Of a DNA stretch of 46,294 nucleotides, positions 31,496-40,708 are shown one piece after another. Position numbers and translations under genes: made by a program. How positions within the stretch are numbered: position 1 is the stretch's first letter; the number at the start of each line of letters is the position of its first letter. Source of the stretch: Eubacteriales bacterium (GTDB lineage Bacteria; Bacillota; Clostridia; Oscillospirales; Acutalibacteraceae); NCBI GenBank assembly GCA_030533225.1, contig JAUNJO010000008.1, positions 1 to 46,294 of the forward strand. The letters are read 5' to 3'. The notes below the pieces were generated by a model. That model saw nothing but the letters and a program-made list of their open reading frames with translations. It had not been told where the DNA came from and made no database searches.

Positions 31496-32419
31496 ATGAA
31501 TTTTTCACATTTACCGGTCTTGCTTTCCGAGACCGTAGACGGCCTCTCGGTGAAGCCCGACGGTGTTTATGTTGACGGTACCGCAGGCGGTGGGGGACAT
31601 TCCGCCGAGATTCTAAAGAAACTTACAAACGGCAGACTTTATTCCGTTGACAGAGACCCTGACGCTATCAGGACAGTCACCGAAAGGTTTAAGGACGAGC
31701 CTTGCTCACAGATTGTAGAAGGTCGCTTCGGAGATATGAAGTCTCTGTTGGGTGCTCTTGGCGTGTGTGAGGTTGACGGTGTGCTTCTTGACATCGGAGT
31801 TTCCTCACATCAGCTTGACACGGCACAGCGGGGATTTTCCTTCCATGAGGACGCACCTCTTGATATGAGAATGAGCCAAAGGGGTGAGACTGCCGCAGAC
31901 CTGGTGAACGGTTTGCCTTACTCGGAGCTTGCAAGAATCATCTCAACCTACGGTGAGGAAAAGTTCGCCTCCTCCATTGCCCGAAATATTGTTAAGGCAA
32001 GAGAGGAAAAGCCTGTTGAAACCACCCTTGAACTTGCTGAAATAATTAAGAATTCAGTACCTCAAAGGGTAAGGCGGGAGGGACATCCTGCAAGACAGAC
32101 CTTTCAGGCGCTGAGAATCGCAGTCAACGATGAGTTCGGAGAACTTGAAAGAGGTCTCGACGGAGCTTTTGATTTGCTCAAAACGGGCGGACGCCTTGCG
32201 GTTATTACATTCCACTCAATCGAGGACAGAATCACCAAGCAGAAGATGACGACCTGGGCACAGGGATGCACTTGCCCAAAAGATTTTCCCGTCTGTGTGT
32301 GCGGCAATAAGCCAAAGGTGAAAATCATCACACGAAAGCCCATTGTGGCAGGTGCCGATGAGCTTGAGGCAAATCCTCGCAGCAGAAGTGCAAAACTCAG
32401 AATCTGCGAGAAACTTTAA
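31496..32419 (+). CDS. rsmH: 16S rRNA (cytosine1402-N4)-methyltransferase RsmH
   Basis: N4-methylates C1402 in the ribosomal P site. The 307 residues have HLPVLLSETVDGL, the SAM site VDGTAGGGGHS near residue 27, DIGVSSHQLDTAQRGFS, RREGHPARQTFQALRIAVN and ITFHSIEDRITK. The gene starts 3 nt after mraZ and so is coupled to it, the universal order of dcw clusters. An ftsL-like gene follows after 49 nt with AGGGGAGAG upstream. Confidence 0.98.
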   Translation: MNFSHLPVLLSETVDGLSVKPDGVYVDGTAGGGGHSAEILKKLTNGRLYSVDRDPDAIRTVTERFKDEPCSQIVEGRFGDMKSLLGALGVCEVDGVLLDIGVSSHQLDTAQRGFSFHEDAPLDMRMSQRGETAADLVNGLPYSELARIISTYGEEKFASSIARNIVKAREEKPVETTLELAEIIKNSVPQRVRREGHPARQTFQALRIAVNDEFGELERGLDGAFDLLKTGGRLAVITFHSIEDRITKQKMTTWAQGCTCPKDFPVCVCGNKPKVKIITRKPIVAGADELEANPRSRSAKLRICEKL

Positions 32420-32468
32420 CAGAGATTATTACTTAGTTACATTGAGATATTAAAGGGGAGAGCGCAAT

Positions 32469-33002
32469 ATGGCATACGGTTCATATGCAGTGGGTAACAG
32501 AGATTACGACCTGAGTCTTTTTGAATCGGTCCGAGGCACTGCAGTGCCCAAAACTGCTCCTGTTAAGAAGAAAAGAGCTAAGGCTCAAAACAATATAATC
32601 GAGTTGCCTGAAATTCAGGTGGACAAGTCACAGCGAAAGAAACACAATGTAAGCGGACTCGTTTTCGGCTTTGTTATGGCGGCTGTGGTTGCGGTTGCTG
32701 TGGGACTTATCATCTCAGGTCAGGTGAGACTTGCAGAACTCAATCAGGAGATTGTTTCTGCTGAGACAAAGCTTGCCCACACTCAGAGTGTTCAAACTCA
32801 GATGCAGGCCAAAATTGAGTCTACCCTTTCGGCAGATGCTGTGGAGAAGTGCGCCAAGGAAAAACTCAACATGGTTAAGGCAACAAACAGTCAAAAAGAG
32901 TATATAAGCTTGTCACAGGGTGACAAGGCTCAAGTGTTCAGTGACGGCAACGCAACCGTTTTTGAAGCGATAGGTGAGACCGTCAGTTCACTTTGGTCAT
33001 AA
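32469..33002 (+). CDS. ftsL: FtsL-like septum protein
   Basis: Bitopic divisome protein expected to form a complex with DivIB/FtsQ and a DivIC/FtsB-type partner and to activate septal wall synthesis. The 177 residues have a basic cytoplasmic region (1-60, VKKKRAKA, KSQRKKH), one transmembrane helix (61-83), a coiled coil (84-130, LNQEIVSAETKL) and a short C-terminal segment with ADAVEKCAKEKLNMVKA, typical of the FtsL/DivIC family. Sequence similarity is weak, as usual for FtsL; the position between rsmH and the PBP gene decides the call. Confidence 0.85.
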   Translation: MAYGSYAVGNRDYDLSLFESVRGTAVPKTAPVKKKRAKAQNNIIELPEIQVDKSQRKKHNVSGLVFGFVMAAVVAVAVGLIISGQVRLAELNQEIVSAETKLAHTQSVQTQMQAKIESTLSADAVEKCAKEKLNMVKATNSQKEYISLSQGDKAQVFSDGNATVFEAIGETVSSLWS

Positions 33003-33042
33003 CATTCCCGGTGACTTAATAAGTATGTTATGTGAGGGATGA

Positions 33043-33071
33043 GAGTTGAGATTTATGTCTTAACTCTTTTT
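33043..33071 (+). terminator. Internal terminator/attenuator between ftsL and spoVD
   Basis: GAGTTGAGA (33043-33051) pairs with TCTTAACTC (33058-33066), followed by TTTTTC. A possible weak promoter follows (TTGTAA 33078-33083, 17 bp, CAAAAT 33101-33106), so the cluster may be split into two transcription units here. Confidence 0.75.
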
Positions 33072-33151
33072 CTGCTATTGTAAGAGCCTGTAGAATTTTG
33101 CAAAATAATGCTTTGTGGGAATTTTGAGGCTTTTGGAAAGGATATGAAGGC

Positions 33152-35380
33152 ATGGCAAAAGGAATAAATCAGTCCTTCAGAAGCAGGTCAGCCTGGCTTT
33201 TGATAATAATATTGGTTATAGGCTTCGGCGCAGCTGCTTGCCGTCTTGGATACCTTCAGATATTCAAGGCTTCCGAACTTTCGCAGAAGGCGACTGCACA
33301 ACAGCTTACGGATACAACCCTCTCCGCAAAGAGAGGTACTATTTACGATAGAAACCGAGAGGTTTTGGCGGAATCCGCCACGGTTTGGCGAGTGGTTTTA
33401 GCTCCTGTCCATCTTGAGACCGATGAAGAGCGCCGCGTAGTTGCAAAGGGGCTTTCCGAGATTCTCGATATTGATGAGGAAACAATCTTCGAAAAATCCA
33501 AGCAGTCAAGCTACTATGTGGAGATTAAGCGCCAAATCGAAACCGACACAAGGGAGAAAATTTTGGAGTTTTCCGAGAAACTCTCCGATGAATATGACAT
33601 CAACGGCAACGCAGTGTATCTTTTAGATGACTACAAGCGTTATTACCACAAAAACTCCCTGGCATCTGCGGTTATCGGCTTTACGGGTTCCGATGACCAG
33701 GGACTTTCGGGAATAGAGTATCAGTATGACGACATTTTAACCGGTACACCCGGCAGACTTGTTACCGCTACAAACTCTGTCGGCACGGAGATGCCCTTTA
33801 AGTACAGTCAAAATATTGATGCGATAGGCGGCTCGAGTCTGGTTCTCACCATAGATTCTCATATCCAGGCGATAGTTGAAAAGTATCTGCAGGAGGGAAT
33901 CGAGGACCACGGAGTTTACAACCGTGCAGTCAGCATTGTCATGGATGTAAACAACGGCGAGGTGCTTGCCATGGCATCCGTGGGCGGTTTTGACCTTAAC
34001 GATCCCTTTACTCTCCCTGAGGAGATTATGAGCGAAATCGCAAAGCTTCCCGAGAAAGAAAGAGGTCAGGCAGAGAGCAACGAACTCTCGAAAATGTGGC
34101 GAAATAAGGCTGTCAGCGACACCTACTACCCCGGTTCTGTTTTCAAGATGTTCACCGCCGCCATGGCGGTTGAGGAGGGGCTTGTTACCGACAATTCCAC
34201 TTTCTACTGCCCCGGTTATTATGTTGTTGACGGAGTTTCCATGGGTTGTCACTATACCTCAGGTCACGGCACTCAAAATTTTCGCGACTGTATCAAAAAC
34301 TCCTGCAACCCTGCATTTATGCAGATTGGTGAGCTTGTAGGGAAAGGTAGATTTTATAAGTATTATCAAGCCTTCGGTTTTTCCGAGAAAACAGGCATAG
34401 ACTTGCCCGGCGAGGCAGATGACATCTTCTTCTCCGAGGACGGTTCAATGCTCAATGTAAACTTGGCAACAGCCTCTTTCGGACAGAACTTCGCAATTAC
34501 TCCCATTCAAATGGCAACAGCGGTTTGTTCTATCGCAAACGGCGGATATATAGTTCAGCCTCATGTTGTTTCTCAGATTCTCGACGAGGACGGCAATGTG
34601 GAAAAGACAATCTCCACCGATGTAAAGCGTCAGGCAATTTCTTCGGAAACTGCCGCCCATATTGCAGATATTCTCGAGGAAAATGCAATTTCAGGTTCAG
34701 GTAAAAACGGCTATGTTGCAGGCTACAGGGTAGCCGGCAAAACAGGTACCAGTGAAAAGAAAGTTGACCTGAACGGCGACGGAGTACAGGATTATATCGC
34801 CTCCTTCTGCGGCTTTGCTCCGGCAGAGAACGCTGAGGTTGTCTGCCTTGTATTCTTTGATACGCCTACCGGCGCCGCTTACTACGGAAGTCAGGTTGCG
34901 GCTCCCGTATTTGCAAAAATAATGGCAGAGGTGCTTCCTTATCTTGAGGTAGCAACTCAGTACACAGAAGAGGAAATCGAATCCCTCGACAAAACCACAG
35001 GTAATTATGTGGGAATGTCGGTTTCCGAAGCCGTGACCGCAATAGAGAATGAGGGCTTTACAGTAACCGTCAAGGGTGACGGAGAGAAAGTTTTGGCACA
35101 GGTGCCCCGTGGGGCAATGACCATTCCCCAGGGAGGAAACGTGGTGCTTTACACCGATGAGGAAAGTGCCAAGGAACAGGTTGAGGTTCCTGATTTCAAA
35201 GGATATTCCGTATCCGATGTGAACTACCTGGCATCAGTATCAAATGTGAATGTCAGTATTACAGGTGCTACGAACTCAGGGTTGAGTTATGCATCTTCCC
35301 AGAGCGTGGAGCCGGGTACAAAAGTTTCTCCGGGTACGGTTATCACCGTAGCATTTACAGCAGGCGGTTTGAACGACTAA
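33152..35380 (+). CDS. SpoVD/FtsI-type class B penicillin-binding protein with PASTA domains
   Basis: Membrane transpeptidase that cross-links peptidoglycan at the septum and, for the SpoVD branch, in the spore cortex. The 742 residues have one N-terminal transmembrane helix (about 14-33), the PBP dimerisation domain (RGTIYDRNREVLA), the transpeptidase with Ser329-x-x-Lys332 (PGSVFK), SCN at 384-386 and KTG at 530-532, and two PASTA repeats (about 610-675 and 678-742). It is the only PBP in the cluster, whereas Bacillus has pbpB and spoVD in tandem; whether it serves division, sporulation or both cannot be told here. ATG at 33152 after GGAAAGGATATG. Confidence 0.95.
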   Translation: MAKGINQSFRSRSAWLLIIILVIGFGAAACRLGYLQIFKASELSQKATAQQLTDTTLSAKRGTIYDRNREVLAESATVWRVVLAPVHLETDEERRVVAKGLSEILDIDEETIFEKSKQSSYYVEIKRQIETDTREKILEFSEKLSDEYDINGNAVYLLDDYKRYYHKNSLASAVIGFTGSDDQGLSGIEYQYDDILTGTPGRLVTATNSVGTEMPFKYSQNIDAIGGSSLVLTIDSHIQAIVEKYLQEGIEDHGVYNRAVSIVMDVNNGEVLAMASVGGFDLNDPFTLPEEIMSEIAKLPEKERGQAESNELSKMWRNKAVSDTYYPGSVFKMFTAAMAVEEGLVTDNSTFYCPGYYVVDGVSMGCHYTSGHGTQNFRDCIKNSCNPAFMQIGELVGKGRFYKYYQAFGFSEKTGIDLPGEADDIFFSEDGSMLNVNLATASFGQNFAITPIQMATAVCSIANGGYIVQPHVVSQILDEDGNVEKTISTDVKRQAISSETAAHIADILEENAISGSGKNGYVAGYRVAGKTGTSEKKVDLNGDGVQDYIASFCGFAPAENAEVVCLVFFDTPTGAAYYGSQVAAPVFAKIMAEVLPYLEVATQYTEEEIESLDKTTGNYVGMSVSEAVTAIENEGFTVTVKGDGEKVLAQVPRGAMTIPQGGNVVLYTDEESAKEQVEVPDFKGYSVSDVNYLASVSNVNVSITGATNSGLSYASSQSVEPGTKVSPGTVITVAFTAGGLND

Positions 35381-35409
35381 GTGTCATAATTTGGCAAGAG
35401 GATGATACT

Positions 35410-35859
35410 ATGAATAAAGAAAAAATCAAAATCTACGGTCGCGATGAGGATAAGAAGGCGATAAAGGAAATACTTTCACTTATTGCAGATAAACTTCCGT
35501 GCGGTGATAAAACCATAGAAGTTTTTGCAGACAGAGTCGGAAAAAACATTCCCTCCTCTATTGCTGTGGTACGAATTGATGACAAAGATAAGTGCCAAAG
35601 TGCCGAAAGTGTCGTGACTTACAGTGAGGGCTTTTCCGATGCTGATGTGGTTGCTCTCAACCCTCAGAAGCGCGAGCAAAGCTCAAGCTTCGAGATTATG
35701 ACCGAGGGCTTTATGGGACGCGCTTTCATGCGTAATGACTGTGTCTATTCGGCATTTCAGCTTCTCATGGTCTTTTGTGCTGTTTACGCTTTAGGTGTCC
35801 CGGCACCCGAGGCTCTGGAAATACTCAACGATTTTACAATGAAAAGGAATGAGGAATAA
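35410..35859 (+). CDS. Mur-ligase-like fragment (MurE/F central-domain part) as a stand-alone protein
   Basis: A 149-residue protein in the slot normally held by murE/murF. Residues 51-140 follow the second half of a MurE central domain: AVVRIDD (family: VLNADD), VVTYSEGFSDADVVALN (family: TYG...ADV.A.N), SSSFEI (family: SFDL) and CVYSAFQLLM...YALGVPAPEALEIL (family: FNVYNALAA...LGIP.E.I). The ATP-binding GTxGKT loop and the C-terminal ligase domain are missing, and the Asn of the FNxYN motif is lost. It therefore cannot be a working ligase. The frame is intact, with AAGAGGATG upstream and mraY 3 nt after, so it appears maintained rather than decaying. The role is unknown; the homology is my own reading. 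Confidence 0.65.
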   Translation: MNKEKIKIYGRDEDKKAIKEILSLIADKLPCGDKTIEVFADRVGKNIPSSIAVVRIDDKDKCQSAESVVTYSEGFSDADVVALNPQKREQSSSFEIMTEGFMGRAFMRNDCVYSAFQLLMVFCAVYALGVPAPEALEILNDFTMKRNEE

Positions 35860-35861
35860 TT

Positions 35862-36893
35862 ATGGAACACTTAACAAATTCCCTGTGGGCACTGGGTGCC
35901 GCAGTAATTGCATTTGTTATTTCTGCTGCTTTGGGAAGGCTTCTTATTCCTTTCCTTCATAAACTCAAATTCGGTCAGACAATTCTCGATATCGGACCTG
36001 ACTGGCACAAGAAAAAGCAGGGTACTCCCACTATGGGCGGTATTATGTTCATAGTCGGAATCATTGTGTCTGCGGTTGTTTGCTACTTAGCCTTTGTGCT
36101 CACCGGCGGAGCTTCCGTAGGCGAAGAGCATAACGCAGTGATTCTCGGACTTGTTATGGCTGTGCTTTACGGCCTTATCGGATTTATTGATGACTACATC
36201 AAGGTTGTGAAGAAACGCAACCTGGGACTTACCGCAATTCAAAAATTGGTGCTTCAGTTTGCAGTTGCCATTGCCTATCTCCTGGGAATGACCTTCCTCA
36301 AGGGTGACACAACTCCTACAGCAACTATTATTCCCTTCTTGGGCCCTGTTGACTTAGGCTGGCTCTACTATGTAATAGCCGCCATAGTGATTGTGGGCGT
36401 TGTCAACGCAACCAATCTGACCGACGGTATCGACGGTCTCGACGGTTCAATCACCTTCTTTGCCGCAGTGATTATGCTCATACTCTCAACCTTGTTTGCA
36501 AATATGGGCGGAATAATAACAAGTGCTGCTCTTGCAGGCGGCTGCCTTGGATTCCTTGTTTGGAATTTCCACCCCGCAAAGGTGTTCATGGGTGACACAG
36601 GCTCGCTTTTTTTGGGCGGTATAGTGTGTGCAATTCTCTTTGCACTTAATGTTCCCATCCTTGTTGTATTAGTGGGAATGATGTACATCATTGAGATGTT
36701 CTCCGTTATATTGCAGGTTGGCTGCTTCAAGCTCACTCACGGCAAACGCCTGTTTAAGATGAGCCCCATTCACCATCATTTTGAGATGAGTGGCTGGAGC
36801 GAAGTTAAGATTGTGTGTGTGTTCAGTGCGGTTACCGCGCTTTTCGGAATAGGGGCAATCCTGCTTGCAATTTTCGGTATTATAAAGTTATAA
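35862..36893 (+). CDS. mraY: Phospho-N-acetylmuramoyl-pentapeptide transferase MraY
   Basis: Forms lipid I by transferring phospho-MurNAc-pentapeptide to undecaprenyl phosphate at the inner face of the membrane. The 343 residues show about ten transmembrane helices, with GTPTMGGIMF near residue 49, the DDYIKVVKKRNLGL aspartate pair, NLTDGIDGLDG, FMGDTGSLFLGG and the C-terminal HHHFEMSGW. It is 2 nt after the Mur-ligase-like fragment. The murD gene, which usually follows, is absent. Confidence 0.98.
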   Translation: MEHLTNSLWALGAAVIAFVISAALGRLLIPFLHKLKFGQTILDIGPDWHKKKQGTPTMGGIMFIVGIIVSAVVCYLAFVLTGGASVGEEHNAVILGLVMAVLYGLIGFIDDYIKVVKKRNLGLTAIQKLVLQFAVAIAYLLGMTFLKGDTTPTATIIPFLGPVDLGWLYYVIAAIVIVGVVNATNLTDGIDGLDGSITFFAAVIMLILSTLFANMGGIITSAALAGGCLGFLVWNFHPAKVFMGDTGSLFLGGIVCAILFALNVPILVVLVGMMYIIEMFSVILQVGCFKLTHGKRLFKMSPIHHHFEMSGWSEVKIVCVFSAVTALFGIGAILLAIFGIIKL

Positions 36894-36933
36894 AAAGGTT
36901 TATTTAGATATTTCATTTGAAGGAGGAAAGGAA

Positions 36934-38196
36934 ATGGGAAAAAGTATTCTGCATACCAAAACCGCGCCCGATAGAGCGTATCTGCGTAATCACAGTGCGG
37001 CCCGGGGAAGCGGCGCTCCCCCTTCAAAAAGACATGTGAGCAAAAAAAGTAAAACAAAAGAGAAGAAAAAGTTTAAGTTTATGTCAATCGGCTTGGGCAT
37101 TGACATGCCGTTTTTGATTTTTGTACTGTTGCTCTTAGGTGTGGGCATACTCATGATGTTCTCTGCAAGCTATCCTACAGCCTACAGCAAAACAGGTGAC
37201 AGCTTCTACTATCTCAAAAGACAGGCGATATTCGCAGTAGTCGGCGTAGGGGCTATGATAGGTCTTTCCTATGTGAATTACCGTGTTTTTTACCGTTTTG
37301 CCAAGGTGTTCCTGGCGCTGTCCTTTGTAGCTTTGATTATTGTTTTATTTATGCCCTCTTCCACAGGTGTCAGACGGTGGATAGGTGTGGGAAGTTTCAC
37401 GATTCAGGCCTCCGAGATTACTAAGTTTTGCCTTATTGTTTTCTTTGCTTATTGGGGCACGAAATACGCTGATAAAATGCAGTATGTCAAGTACAGCTTC
37501 CTGCCCGGAATGGCGGTCTTTGCCGGCACCGCACTTCTGCTTGTGCTTGAGCCTCACTATTCCTGTATCGTTATCGTATTTCTGCTTATCCTGATTATGC
37601 TTTTCCTTGCAGGAATGCCCATAAAATACTTTCTGGTCATTATAGGCGGTGCTGTTGTGGCATTTTTCATTGCCTTGGCAACAGGACTTTTGGGTTACGC
37701 CATGACACGAATGGACGGCTGGGGTCAGGCTCTTGAATATACCACCGAGGAAATGTGGCAGACAACATGGCAGACACGAAACTCCCTTTATGCCATTGGC
37801 TCAGGCGGAATTTGGGGACTGGGCCTCGGTCAGTCACTTCAAAAGCACCTCTACCTTCCCGAGCCTCAGAACGACTTTGTCTACGCAATAGTATGCGAGG
37901 AGTTGGGACTTATAGGAGCGATAGTGATTTTGGCACTTTTCGGACTTCTTGTTTTCCGCGGAGTTATGATTTCCCGCAACGCAAAGGATAACTTCGGAAA
38001 GCTTTTGAGCTGCGGACTTGTGGCACAGGTAGGTCTTCAGGTGATTCTGAATATTTTGGTTATTACCGACTGGCTTCCCAACACGGGTATTTCACTTCCT
38101 TTCTTCAGCTACGGAGGAAGTTCGCTTATCATGCTTTTGGCACAGATGGGAATTGTGCTTTCGGTTTCCCGTACATCTAATTTAGAGAAGGTATAA
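36934..38196 (+). CDS. ftsW: FtsW/SpoVE-type SEDS glycosyltransferase
   Basis: Polymerises lipid II into glycan strands at the septum together with the class B PBP. The 420 residues have an unusual basic cytoplasmic N-terminus of about 50 residues (KRHVSKKSKTKEKKKFK) before ten predicted membrane helices. Family signatures: GVRRWIGVGSFTIQASE (PSE is ASE here), GLGLGQSLQKHLYLPEPQNDFVYA (in two parts) and GISLPFFSYGGSSL. It may be FtsW or the sporulation paralogue SpoVE; the dcw position suggests a division role. The ATG at 36934 follows AAGGAGGAAAGG. Confidence 0.93.
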   Translation: MGKSILHTKTAPDRAYLRNHSAARGSGAPPSKRHVSKKSKTKEKKKFKFMSIGLGIDMPFLIFVLLLLGVGILMMFSASYPTAYSKTGDSFYYLKRQAIFAVVGVGAMIGLSYVNYRVFYRFAKVFLALSFVALIIVLFMPSSTGVRRWIGVGSFTIQASEITKFCLIVFFAYWGTKYADKMQYVKYSFLPGMAVFAGTALLLVLEPHYSCIVIVFLLILIMLFLAGMPIKYFLVIIGGAVVAFFIALATGLLGYAMTRMDGWGQALEYTTEEMWQTTWQTRNSLYAIGSGGIWGLGLGQSLQKHLYLPEPQNDFVYAIVCEELGLIGAIVILALFGLLVFRGVMISRNAKDNFGKLLSCGLVAQVGLQVILNILVITDWLPNTGISLPFFSYGGSSLIMLLAQMGIVLSVSRTSNLEKV

Positions 38197-38202
38197 TTAT
38201 AT

Positions 38203-39321
38203 ATGAGAGTTTTACTTGCAGGCGGCGGTACAGCGGGCCACATCAACCCTGCTCTCGCCATTGCACAGACAATTAAGGCCAAAGACCCCGCATCCGAAAT
38301 TTTGTTTGTGGGAAATGTGGGCGGTCTCGAGCAAAGACTTGTGAAAAACGCAGGTTTTGATATTGAATCAATCTCCATAAGAGGCTTCAGAAGGAGCCTG
38401 TCCCCCAAGGCGATTGTCACCAATGTCGGCACCGTGTTCAAGGCAATATCAGCCTCCGCAAAAGCAAAGTCAATCATCAGAAATTTTAAGCCCGACATCT
38501 GTGTGGGCACAGGGGGTTATGTAAGCGGACCGGTAATAAAGGCGGCACAGTCACTTGGTATTCCCACGGTAATCCATGAGCAAAATGCCTACCCCGGTGT
38601 GACAACCAAGATGCTTTCCAAAAAAGCAAAGGCGGTTATGCTTGCTATGGAAGCCGCCCGGGACAGAATGGACGCAGGCTGTAACTTTGCCTTGACAGGC
38701 AACCCTGTCCGTCCGCAGATTATAAGTGCAGACAAGGAGACGGCCCGAAAGGTCTTGGGGCTTGACAGCACTCCCTTAATCGTTTCCTTCGGCGGCAGCA
38801 TGGGTGCCCGCAAAATCAACGAAAACATTGCCGACCTTATTGCCCGAAGCGGTAAGGATAAGCATTACCGTCACATTCATGCCTACGGACAGTACGGAAA
38901 ATGGTTTCCCGATTTGCTCCGTGAAAAAGGTATTGAACCCGATAAATGCAGTAATCTGGACATTAGGGAGTACATAGAAAATATGGACATCTGCATGGCG
39001 GCGGCGGATTTGGTTGTCTGTCGCTGCGGTGCTATCACACTCAGCGAAATAGAGGTTATGTCAAAGCCCTCGGTACTGATTCCCTCTCCCAATGTTGCCG
39101 AGAATCATCAGTACCACAACGCCATGGCGCTTGTGAATAACAAGGCGGCATCGGTTATTGAGGAAAAGGACTTGACCCCGGAGCGGTTGACAGAAGAAAT
39201 TGACAAACTCCTTGAGAACAGGGAGCTACTCAAAAACTACTCCGAGAATGCAGGCAAAATGGCAATAACCGACGCAAATGACCGAATTTACAAGATTATT
39301 TGCGATGTACTCAAAAAGTAA
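38203..39321 (+). CDS. murG: Lipid II synthase MurG
   Basis: Adds GlcNAc from UDP-GlcNAc to lipid I, giving lipid II on the cytoplasmic face; GT-B fold. The 372 residues start MRVLLAGGGTAGHINPALA (Gly-rich loop 7-13), with GTGGYVSGPV, IHEQNAYPG, SFGGSMGARKINE and the UDP-binding CRCGAITLSE...PSPNVAENHQYHNA. It starts 6 nt after ftsW. murA and divIB follow, an order common in clostridia. Confidence 0.98.
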   Translation: MRVLLAGGGTAGHINPALAIAQTIKAKDPASEILFVGNVGGLEQRLVKNAGFDIESISIRGFRRSLSPKAIVTNVGTVFKAISASAKAKSIIRNFKPDICVGTGGYVSGPVIKAAQSLGIPTVIHEQNAYPGVTTKMLSKKAKAVMLAMEAARDRMDAGCNFALTGNPVRPQIISADKETARKVLGLDSTPLIVSFGGSMGARKINENIADLIARSGKDKHYRHIHAYGQYGKWFPDLLREKGIEPDKCSNLDIREYIENMDICMAAADLVVCRCGAITLSEIEVMSKPSVLIPSPNVAENHQYHNAMALVNNKAASVIEEKDLTPERLTEEIDKLLENRELLKNYSENAGKMAITDANDRIYKIICDVLKK

Positions 39322-39337
39322 TATCACCATAAAACTT

Positions 39338-39381
39338 TTTCAGCATAGAATGAAGCACAGGCCTATATATTTATGCTGAAA
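39338..39381 (+). promoter_or_regulatory. Hairpin reaching into the murA ribosome binding site
   Basis: TTTCAGCATA (39338-39347) pairs perfectly with TATGCTGAAA (39372-39381); the 3' arm is part of the GAAAGGG ribosome site of murA (39378-39384). The loop is 24 nt. There is no U-run. Folding would partly hide the ribosome site, so it may tune murA translation. Confidence 0.5.
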
Positions 39382-39392
39382 GGGTGTTGCGT

Positions 39393-40646
39393 GTGTCGAA
39401 GCTTCTCATTGAGGGAAGTCGTAAGCTTAGGGGAGCAGTAAAGGTACAGGGAGCAAAAAACAGCACTCTGCCCATACTTGCGGCTACAGTAGTTACCGAG
39501 GGCGAGAATGTAATTCATAATTGCCCATGCCTTACGGATATTGATGTCTCCATAAGGATTTTGCGGTACTTAGGCTGCAGCGCAAGCCGTCACGGCCACA
39601 CCCTGCTTGTAAATACAGATAATATGACCGATTGCCACATCCCAAATTCTCTGATGAGGGAGATGCGTTCTTCCATTGTGTTTCTCGGGGGAATACTGGC
39701 TCGCTTCAAAAAAGCAAGGCTTTCCTTTCCCGGTGGCTGTGAGTTAGGCCCCCGACCTATAGATTTGCACCTTGATGCACTCAAAAAGTTAGGTGCGGTA
39801 ATCACCGAACACCACGGAGAGATTTACTGCAAAGCGCCTAAAGGACTTGTGGGAGGCACTGTTGCACTTGCTTTCCCAAGTGTGGGTGCAACCGAAAATA
39901 TCATGATAGCCGCTTGTCTTGCAAAGGGCACAACTATAATTAACAATGCGGCGCGTGAGCCGGAGATTTCCGACCTGGCGGATTACCTAAACAAGTGCGG
40001 TGCGGAGATTTACGGAGCAGGGGAGGGCACGGTTGTCATAGAGGGCAAGGAGAAACTCCACGGTGTTGCCCATACGGTTATACCCGACAGAATTGTGGCA
40101 GCCACGCTCATGTCGGCGGCGGCAATTACCGGCTCCGAAATCTACCTTGAGGACATTATGTCCACCCATTTGAGTGCGGTAATTCCTGTTTTCGAGGAAG
40201 CGGGATGCAATATTTCGGTGAAGGAAGGCACAATGAAATTTTCCTCACCTGAAAGAATAAAGGGACTGAAGCTCATACGAACAAACCCCTATCCCGGTTT
40301 TCCCACCGACGCACAGGCGCCTCTCATGGCACTTTCCACAGTGTCAAGGGGAATAACGGTGTTCGTGGAGACTATATTTGAGAATCGCTACAAGCATATC
40401 GGTGAGTTTCTCAGAATGGGAGCAAATATAAAAGCCGAGGGCAGGGTAGCCGTAGTTGAGGGTGTTCCCGAACTTTACGGCACATCTGTAGAGGCAATGG
40501 ATTTGCGCGGTTCGGCGGCTTTGGTTGTAGCAGGCCTTGGTGCTCAGGGCACAACAGAAATTGATACAACAAAATACCTGGAGCGTGGCTATGAGGATTT
40601 GGATGTTGTCCTTTCCTCTTTGAACGCATCAGTTAAAAAGATATAA
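39393..40646 (+). CDS. murA: UDP-N-acetylglucosamine 1-carboxyvinyltransferase MurA
   Basis: First committed step of peptidoglycan synthesis: PEP + UDP-GlcNAc to enolpyruvyl-UDP-GlcNAc; target of fosfomycin. I choose the GTG at 39393 (417 aa, MSKLLIEGSRKLRG), 8 nt after GAAAGGG, over GTG/TTG codons three and two codons upstream that overlap that site. VQGAKNSTLPILAA binds UDP-GlcNAc; the catalytic Cys lies in PGGCELGPRPIDLHL; GFPTDAQAPLMAL and FENRYKHIGE complete the family pattern. The Cys (not Asp) predicts fosfomycin sensitivity at the enzyme level. Confidence 0.96.
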   Translation: MSKLLIEGSRKLRGAVKVQGAKNSTLPILAATVVTEGENVIHNCPCLTDIDVSIRILRYLGCSASRHGHTLLVNTDNMTDCHIPNSLMREMRSSIVFLGGILARFKKARLSFPGGCELGPRPIDLHLDALKKLGAVITEHHGEIYCKAPKGLVGGTVALAFPSVGATENIMIAACLAKGTTIINNAAREPEISDLADYLNKCGAEIYGAGEGTVVIEGKEKLHGVAHTVIPDRIVAATLMSAAAITGSEIYLEDIMSTHLSAVIPVFEEAGCNISVKEGTMKFSSPERIKGLKLIRTNPYPGFPTDAQAPLMALSTVSRGITVFVETIFENRYKHIGEFLRMGANIKAEGRVAVVEGVPELYGTSVEAMDLRGSAALVVAGLGAQGTTEIDTTKYLERGYEDLDVVLSSLNASVKKI

Positions 40647-40708
40647 AGCTACATAGATTGTAAGGTACAAGTAGTGAAAAACAGAGGGAAGTAAAGGAGG
40701 CGACAAAA

